Both the position numbers and the translations under genes were made by a program. From Platerodrilus igneus (Eukaryota; Arthropoda; Insecta; Coleoptera; Lycidae), in NCBI GenBank assembly GCA_036346225.1, contig JARFIW010000999.1, positions 6,431,001 to 6,495,000 on the forward strand: a DNA stretch of 64,000 nt, given 5' to 3'. Below, one piece after another: positions 56,800 to 64,000 of this stretch (its first letter is position 1; each line of letters starts with the position of its first letter). A model generated the notes under the pieces. The model made no database searches. It saw only the letters and a program-made list of their open reading frames with translations, and had not been told where the DNA came from.

Positions 56800-57850
56800 A
56801 ACTATTCATTTACAGAAACTATGTTGCATTTTTCTTTCATTAAAGTTAAGAAGATTTTAGAATGAAAAGTATTTATAAATTTTAAGAAATTAAAATTCAC
56901 TTTACAGAGTACACATTGGCACTCACATTAATTTGACTTCGCATGATTTTATTTTAAAGAGAAAAATTGAAACTATTACTGTATTAAACAAAAACAAAAC
57001 CAAATTACACAAAATGAGAAATCATAAAAACACCAAGCCATTAATCAATTTATTATATGCTCAAAGGAAGCTTGAATTGTTTTATTTCTAGTATTCTGAT
57101 GTGCTATGATTGTATTATTATCGGTGATATTGTTATAATGAATATTAAATTATTTCTTTTTATGCTCTGACTAGCTCAGTAATACTCCGCACAGAGTGAA
57201 CGACGATATGATAACAGAAAATTTTTCCCCACTCCTTTCTAACGCTCCATATACCTGAATAAAACAAGCGAAATTAACCAAAATTTGTATAATAAGCGAA
57301 GAAAATTTACAATGTACTATTTACATAACTTTTGAATCAAAACTAAAATAATATTCCTATCAAATTTGTTTATTACAAAGATTATAACCTTTTTTACATC
57401 TTTTTATATCAATTAAAGGCAGCAAAAAGAATTGTATTATACCATGGACGTTTCGTTGAACGTTCAAAGAACTACCCCCTTTAAAAAGTACTTCTGCATA
57501 CCAACCAAACTTTTGTTGACCTTATACACACAATATTTAAATTACATGCAAATTTTAAACTCAGCAAATATTTAAAATAATAAATGTAACATACTATAAA
57601 TTGAAAAGATAATCCTGACCTTATGTTCCTTTTGTAGTTTCTCACTAGAGCTTCCTGACCCAAATCAATAATTTGTTCAGTAGTTTCGAGTCGTTATCGC
57701 GCAGCTTGGCGTGCTCCCTAGTACTTCTAAATATATACGCAACTTGGAGTCGTTTTTGAAATACTAACCTAAGAAATCTGCACTAGAAGATTTTAAGAGA
57801 GTAGTGTTGATTTTTAATTTTAAAAGATCAGTAGGCTTTAGAATGTTCAC
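56800..57850. other. AT-rich stretch without a clear gene
   Basis: It lies downstream (on minus) of the gag remnant and may hold its eroded continuation. A 60-residue minus frame at 57663-57481 has no recognisable family. Confidence 0.4.
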
Positions 57851-57899
57851 ATCACTTCCCGTGTCCACTTACGAATATTACTGTCAATAATTTTGATAT

Positions 57900-58820
57900 T
57901 TTCAAACTATTCCATAGAATCTACATAGTTTATTTCGTTCTGTGTAACCGACCATGCCACATGTTAATTAAAATTATCACACAAGTCATCAGCAACAGGA
58001 TTGCGATTTTCTTCCAAAACCTCATTCGTAACTTTATTACGGCAAACTTTTCAATAGTGCCCCTTTTATTACAAAAAAAAAAGTAGTAAACTAGCAGGAT
58101 ACTTACCCATCAGGTGATGCAATCCACAACTATCACACTCTGATTTACCTTGTGAAGTTCGTTGCTTGCTGCCAGACGTTCCTACATATGTGGTGTAATT
58201 ATTTTGATTTTGGTTGTTCCTGTCACTCCTGTGACGAAATCCAGTCTTTTTAACTGCACTAACCGAAACAGATTCCTTAGTAATTTCTCTTTGAGTTGTT
58301 ACACTATTTTCTACAGCCCTACAAATGTCGATAGCCTCTTATAGTTCCAAGTCGCCTTTTTGGTGAAGTTTTTCTTGTATACGCGGATCATTTACTGTTA
58401 ATACAATTCTATCACAAATTAAAACTTCTTTTTTCTTGAATTCACATGTTACTGACAGTTGTTTTAAGGCTGTAACAAACTGATCGATTGTTTCACCTTG
58501 AAGGTGATCACGTTTTAAAAACTTAAAATGCTCATAAACGGTGTTTTTTAACGGACTACAGTCTGACTAAATTTATCTAGTATCGTATCTAATTTCGTTT
58601 GATTTTCTCTTTCAAGGTATTCAAAAGTGTTGTAAATTTGTATCGCTTCATCACCTAAGAAATTCAACAATATCGCTATTTTAATTTCATTTGATTTTTT
58701 TGATTTGTCGCTAGCTAATAAATATAGCCCAAACTTCTGTTTCCACAGTTTCCAGTTGTTTATTATGTTACTACCCACAAAACTAAATTTTTCAGGAGCT
58801 CTACTTTGATCACTCATCAT
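57900..58820 (-). pseudogene. Gag remnant of a Ty3/Gypsy-type retrotransposon
   Basis: Start at 58820 (MMSDQSRAPEKFSFVGSNI), then NWKLWKQKFGLYLLASDKSK, KIAILLNFLGDEAIQIYNTF and LDTILDKFSQ, the capsid wording of insect Ty3/Gypsy elements. After a shift near 58550 come GETIDQFVTALKQLSVTCEF and ICDRIVLTVNDPRIQEKL, then a knuckle start CDSCGLHHLMGKYPA (about 58130). The His/Cys end of the knuckle is lost. No protease, pol or LTR was found on either side, so this is an isolated gag piece. Confidence 0.7.
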
Positions 58821-58824
58821 AGTA

Positions 58825-59240
58825 TCAAGTTACATAGCACCAACAAAATGCGAATAAAACAAAAAACGCGTTTTGTTTTATTTTGTTTAGTAAACAAGCA
58901 ACTTGCAATCCAAAGAATAGCCGATAATGCAGCAATTGTCTTACACACGTGCACAACCTTCAACACTAAACTACGTTTTTATGCTTTAAAAACTATTTAT
59001 TTGTTACTTTAACATAACCTGGTCGCGATACCGCTGCCGCCATGTGTTGTTTGGTTTTTGTTTATGTTTAATTAAAACACTATTAACGTTAGTAAGATTA
59101 TATTTATACATAAATATCATAAAGTGTAATACGTAGTACATGCTATTGGTATTGACGATACACGTGCTTACTGTGCAATACAACAAAGACAAAGTGTGGC
59201 ACTGATAATCACTTTATGTGACAGCTTCCATCCTTTTAGA
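58825..59240. other. Spacer between gag and piggyBac remnants
   Basis: It should hold the leader and LTR of the gag-bearing element (on minus), but no LTR border can be defined with one copy. The palindromic word aaaacgcgtttt is at about 58863. Confidence 0.35.
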
Positions 59241-59242
59241 TT

Positions 59243-60645
59243 TCATTCTTTTTTTCCTATAAAGTAAATAATGAAATATTCCTCGAATTTCAAGGTGGTT
59301 ATTTTGGAACATGTATATTTTTGATAAAATATACATGCATTATGTATACACATTTCTATTTTATACAAAACAATTCTCTTGGACCATCGAATATTCTTTC
59401 CTAGACAAGAATAGTAAGATAGCATCTGATCAGAGCTATCAATTCCTGACATTCCAGAACTATAGTCCGTAACTATGTTGGGTTTTAGCAACACTTTTTG
59501 ATTTCTATTGGGCACTTCCGTCATTTCTGCCTTATGCATATTCGAGATTGTAAGGACTTTTTTATCTTCTATTTGCACACTACAACTGAATCATTTTTCT
59601 CCATACATTTTGCTCTTTTTCAGCTTAGTTCTCAACAACCTGTATACGATTATTCTTACGATTTTGTGTCAATATTCTGGCAATATACTTTTTACTACCA
59701 CTAAAGAGTTTATTCGAAACATTGAATTATAGAAATTGTCTGCATATACAATGTATCCCTTATCTAGGTAATTTTCCATCGTTGATACAACTAGTTCCGA
59801 GGCATTGCCGCATGGCCCATATTCAATTCAGACTTTTCAGATTTCTCGCATTTGATTTTTAGTACCATTTCATTAGACACATAATTCATACAACTTTATT
59901 CCACATTTATGTTATTTTCCTATTGTCGGAAAAACAAGCGACTATGCCACACCACCATTGATTCATCGATACATAATTTTTGATCAAAAACTAGCCTGAT
60001 CATGTACAATCTATAATTATTTTGTTTTGAGTTATCGACAAAATATAAAAATCGAAGTAATACCTGAAATCTGTTATGGCTCATAATGGAACTCCAAAAT
60101 AAACACATTAGTGCTCCAATAATGTAAGTGGTGGACAGGAGCATGGCTTCATATGTAACATTAGTTCTAGGAACACTTTCATTTGTGCTACATCAGTTGT
60201 TTTCCATTGATTCAATTTGGAATTTCTTCGTAGTGGTCTTTGTTTTCTTATTTTTTAATCTGCATAAAGGTTAGTTTGTTGAACAATATGAATCATCTTA
60301 AAAGAATAAATTTACTAAGGTTTCAATTGATAACTATATTTATCAATTTTTAAACCAGGGAAATCTTTGAAATTGAAGTTCTCGATATCTTTAAGAATAG
60401 CACAGCAATTGGTTCCTGCACTACTACTTAGTACCTGATTAGCCGCCAGCACAGCAGCGTAGTTTTCAAATTCTGAAGATTCTGGATTAGTAGAATCACT
60501 GCTCTCAATATCACTATCAGACAGTCCATAATTTTCATTGTCGTTTGTGTTGTTCCTCAAAGATTCTGACTATTCTGCTTGATCCGCATCAAGTTGTTCA
60601 AAGTCATTTTTAGTTAGTTGTACTTTTTTCTTAACATTTTATACC
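59243..60645 (-). pseudogene. piggyBac-like transposase remnant
   Basis: Acidic front at 60560-60330 (DSDIESSDSTNPESSEFENY). After breaks, TTDVAQMKVFLELMLHM (about 60200) and MSHNRFQVLLRFLYFVDNS (about 60085) are the usual piggyBac words, then LCIDESMVVWHSRLFF with the first catalytic Asp (about 59975). A deletion removes the middle catalytic part. The end reads YSSGMSGIDSSDQMLSYYSC (about 59455), the GGVDxxDQ motif with GMSGID, and the C-terminal NACIFYQKY. At least four frameshifts and a large deletion. TTAA-flanked terminal repeats could not be confirmed. Confidence 0.8.
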
Positions 60646-60779
60646 CCACGCAAATAGCTATAATGCATTACTGATAACAATTAAATAATATAAGTATACG
60701 CCCGTAAACTCACAAACAAATACTACTTAGCACAAGAATGTAATCAGTATGTTACAGATGTAATTTTTCTTGTTGCCGT

Positions 60780-60905
60780 TGAAGCAATTTCAATTTGCTG
60801 TGACGAGGTGGGAACCCCATAACAATAAAAGGGGTGTGTCGGCTAATTACTGTTGTCGGGGGGTGGTTCCTATAGATAACTGTTATCAGGGATAAAATTA
60901 AATAC
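60780..60905. other. Palindromic sequence near the 5' end of the piggyBac remnant
   Basis: gataactgttatc (around 60879) is a perfect palindrome, followed by agggataaaattaa. On minus this reads TTAATTTTATCCCTG. It could be the terminus next to a TTAA target, but no partner end was found on the other side. Confidence 0.3.
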
Positions 60906-63030
60906 ACGAGTTTTTAGTTGATTGGCATGATTATATAAAAGTTATAAGTAAGCTAACTATAACATAATTCAACAATTTTTTTTTAAAAAAAATCTTTTTG
61001 AATGCAAATTTAAGTAATGTCAGGTTTAAAAAGAGTGTTTTAAAAAAACTACTCAAACGACGACATTAGTGTGCGGAATTGAATTCCATAATAACCAATG
61101 ACAGCGAACGTGTTAAAGGGTATGATTGGATTTAGAAAATTATGTAGATTCCAATTAGTAAAAGAAAAGTATGCTTCATTTAAGACTTCAAGGGTGATAC
61201 ACATATAGTCTTGTCTCGGCCACGAGATGTGGAAAACAAAATTTCAGTCAAAAATATATTACTTTTTAAAATTCCTGAAGAAGTTAATAAATTTATCGAA
61301 AGCTCCAATGATTAAAAAAGTGTTTTATTAATTTAAAAAGTTTGACTGCTTCCCCGATATCTATGCTAAAATAATATTTGAGACGGTTAATATATCTTAT
61401 TTATGTGTGTGTGCACGCATGAGTACATGCATGTGTGTGGGTGCACCGGTGCGTGGGTGTACGCATGCATGCGTACGTGTGTGGGTATTCATAAAAAAAG
61501 TTTCAAATACTATTCATTATATCTTGTTTTTCCAATAAATGTTCGTTGCTGTTGAAAACCCAACGAATATTATTCAAAACTTGGAGCCCTGAATATATTT
61601 GTCATTCACAGTTAAACCCTATGACGGTATTGGTAACCCTAACTGGAAATGTTATGTTATAACTTATTTGCCTGCTAAAAAGGAATTCGTTTTTTTCAGA
61701 TCCCCTTTGTGTTATGGTGCAAATGTTTAAATACTGTTTAATTTCTATATTAGATTTGGGTAGTTTTTTTATTATAATTTTAATTTTTAGTTGGTGTCAC
61801 TTGTTATAAAAAGAAAAGAGAAAGGGTTATAGTATTATATTTACTACTAAAAATAATGTATTATTCTTTTTAATATTTTGTAATAACGTCCTGGTTCAAT
61901 TTTTAGTTTAATATTTCCATACTTGTTACAATCTATGTTAAATTTGTTCATATTAATACAATTTTTTTACTATGAGCTGTCGTAATAAAGAAGCTTCCAA
62001 ATAGATTCCTTGATTGTAAATTAATAAAATTTAAGTATATCTATTTTGTTGCTTTTTGCGACAATTGTCAAAAAGGTATTATAGTAATACAGAAATGTAT
62101 AAATTCAACATCCACGCAAATGATTTTTAACAAATTATTTGTTACGTATTGTGCGATGTATACATCGACAAGCGGAATACAAGCCAAAACTCGCACAAAT
62201 TATCTGAGAACCTGTAAGCTTTTGTGAGCCCACTAGAAACATCCATAGCAGTCCTCTTTTTGTTCATTTACCAAAGTTCATTAAGTGCACGAAGAATCAT
62301 TGTAAATTATGAGAATACTTGACTTAGTTCTGCTTGTCAAATGTATACACGGTTTATTAAAAAATGTGTTAATATTTTAAAACTAATATTATGTACATAT
62401 ATAATAAACACGACCCATAAGGTTTGTCGTGGCATACTTTTTGTAAATTAAATGTAATTATTGTTAGTATACATATTACTCCGTAATGTGTTCTAAAAAA
62501 AGAACAATTTTTTTCTTATTATTATGCTAAATGACTTAATTGCATTCATTTCGACTATATTAACAAAATCCTATTATATTATGATAAAGTACGTATACAA
62601 AAATAGAAATGAATATACGTGATGCCATAATAAATGTAACATTTCGATGTATATGTATGTGTATTAGGTTAAAATGTATCAATTGTAAATAAAATCTACA
62701 CTTTAAATATGGAATGTTGTATTTTTTATAACATGATCTCAAATAATATGATTATCATTGTTTTCATTAACTAAAAGTTTTAAGAAAATGAGCTATGCTT
62801 TAATGGACACCTCTGAATTTCTAAATGTTTTATTCCTAACTCTGACAACATTGTCAGTAGTGTAGAGTCTTCTGTTGAGTTAATCTCTTTAATGGTTCGA
62901 CATGAATCTGACAAAACTACACATTTCGATTATTATTCCTATTTATAAAATCGTTAATGCTGTACAATATTACAATAACGAAATAATTTAGCATTTGTAA
63001 GTATAATCCCATTCTAATTGGACATGCATC
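60906..63030. other. AT-rich DNA without recognised genes
   Basis: About 2.1 kb with no coding sense in six frames beyond short chance frames. The only distinct feature is the GT-rich run at 61395-61490. Confidence 0.5.
61395..61490 (+). repeat. GT/CA-rich alternating purine-pyrimidine tract
   Basis: tgtgtgtgcacgcatg..gcatgcatgcgtacgtgtgtg is an interrupted run of alternating purines and pyrimidines, a sequence type able to adopt left-handed helix form. Confidence 0.8.
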
Positions 63031-63036
63031 TTATAG

Positions 63037-63297
63037 ATGTTCTAGAATACTAAAATGGGTAGAATGGTTTGCATGTTACACCAAGCTAAAGGGTCAAACT
63101 ATAGGTTTAACCAAATTTGTGGGGTCTTTAGCAAGGAACTAGACTAAGCCAGATCTCCGAGTGGGCAGCAACTCTTTTGGTACTTAGATTGGCAGAGACC
63201 TTGAGTCGGTATGGTATTTTCAGACACACTACTGGGATATGGAAGGCAACGAAAACCGCCACATTACCTCCCAAGCACACGGCATATCGAATAAATT
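63037..63297 (+). mobile_element. RTE copy D, 5' end only
   Basis: It matches the reverse complement of 39060-39300: gttctagaatactaaaatggg, actataggtttaaccaaa, gtggggtctttagc, cggtatg, cacacta, then cacattacctcccaag. It is cut at about 63297 by an ORF1 fragment. Confidence 0.8.
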
Positions 63298-63301
63298 CTA
63301 C

Positions 63302-63778
63302 AGCAGTGTTGTCTTATCAAAAGTAGAACCAATTCTTTTTTTAAAGCCTATTAAAAAGAGAAAGATACTAAGATCGAGATACATGATGTGATTAGCCCTG
63401 CAGATTTAGGATTTAATATATTTAAAATTCGAGAGGTTGCCAAGGATGGAGTTGTCATCGGATGTGAAAACCAAGCAGATTGTAATCGGCTTAAATCTAA
63501 AATGGATGAGACATTGTGTAGTAAATATTATATTCAAGCACCAACCCTCAAAAAACCCAAACTACGGGTAGCAAACATTAGTACAGATGATCTGGACGCG
63601 AACATGGACCTTAATGTAGCAAAAATTATTAAACAAACTAAAACTGACACCACAGAAAACAACTTTCACTTCAAGTAATTCAAAGTAAGAAAAACACAAC
63701 TTCCACTATAATCTTTGAAACTGACCCCTCTAAACATGACTACATCATAAAGAAGGAAAAAGCGGTGATAGGCTAGTC
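63302..63778 (+). pseudogene. Fragment of a Jockey/CR1-type ORF1
   Basis: VISPADLGFNIFKIREVAKD (63388), CENQADCNRLKSKMDETL, KKPKLRVANISTDDLDANMD and the end KKEKAVIG-stop correspond in order to 48235-48650 in the split element (NPASIGVNVCKIRD .. KPKIRIVNIN .. KAAIG-stop). The front zinc domain and knuckles are absent. A frameshift near 63675 breaks it. Confidence 0.7.
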
Positions 63779-63811
63779 AATGGGCAGCGTATAGAAGCAT
63801 ATCAAAATAAC

Positions 63812-64000
63812 ACATCATCATTAGGTCTTCAGTCCTAGAACTGGTTAGACGCGTACCATCATTGTTCCCTATTCTGAACTAACCTACAGATTTCCCTGAA
63901 ATATGCACAGTTTGAATCTATAACTGTCTGATCTAGGTCTACATCTACCTCTTTTTTCCTATCTCTGCTTGTAATATATCACATACCATTCACCAAAAAT
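63812..64000 (-). mobile_element. RTE copy E, 3' end
   Basis: It begins (on minus, ends) with catcatcatt and matches 34975-35165 of copy C: aggt.ttcagt..tagaactggtt, tccctattctgaac, cctgaaatatgcacagttt, then ctcttttttcctatctctgcttgtaatatat. It runs off the window. Confidence 0.85.

Noticed and set aside
57440..57480. Possible heat-shock element (GAA..TTC..GAA spacing) near 57455
   Set aside because: It is a single chance-like palindrome with irregular spacing and no gene nearby.
58825..58860. Possible primer-binding site (tggtgctatg on minus) before the gag start
   Set aside because: It is too short and unmatched to any tRNA 3' end with certainty, and no LTR border was definable.

Overview
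The window looks like repeat-dense nuclear DNA of an arthropod, most likely an insect. It is AT-rich and carries RTE, Jockey/CR1-type, Penelope, Bel-Pao, Ty3-type, hAT, pogo-like, Tc1/mariner-like and piggyBac-like elements. Nearly all are broken by frameshifts, stops, truncation or nesting. No tRNA, rRNA or CRISPR array was found by eye. The only sequence that reads like a host gene is one short terminal exon at 33714-33820, behind a good branch point and acceptor. Family names come from protein motifs read in the sequence. No database search was possible.

Layout. 1-3250: RTE retrotransposon on plus. 3336-5350: Penelope-like remnant, head to head with a second fragment. 5350-5957: tail of a Jockey/CR1-type reverse transcriptase. 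5958-20857: a giant imperfect palindrome of about 14.9 kb, apparently inserted into that RT tail. 20905-25060: Bel-Pao element with an inverted RT half and a small RTE insertion inside its integrase. 25398-28337: nearly complete Penelope-like element with inverted pLTRs, two hammerhead-like motifs, a 48-bp extension and a 12-bp target duplication. 28350-28935: mariner-like remnant. 28940-33471: RTE 5' end split by a hAT element (29434-33258), which itself contains a 1.25-kb palindrome. 33714-33820: host exon. 34970-39332: nearly complete minus-strand RTE with a 10-bp target duplication. 39400-41330: pogo-like transposase split by a 920-bp hAT-type MITE. 41874-47330: Jockey/CR1-type element interrupted by a hAT element, a 585-bp insert and a MITE. 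47811-56005: a second Jockey/CR1-type element split by a complete third one on minus (49816-53862). 56010-64000: sparse AT-rich DNA with Ty3-type gag, piggyBac-like and terminal RTE/ORF1 fragments.

The most unusual object is the 5958-20857 element. Its two arms run head to head from near-identical outer ends (TAGTAGTG...CACTACTA, flanked by acag on both sides). Each arm carries a decayed zinc-finger gene of the kind found at the front of invertebrate Polinton/bidna-like polymerase ORFs. The right arm holds an approximately 780-residue pseudogene with Rep-like motif spacing, and the left arm holds a heavily decayed inverted counterpart. A 9-bp minisatellite lies at the symmetry axis. The architecture resembles an integrated head-to-head dimer of a linear virus-like or plasmid-like replicon of about 7.4 kb. 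That reading is inference.
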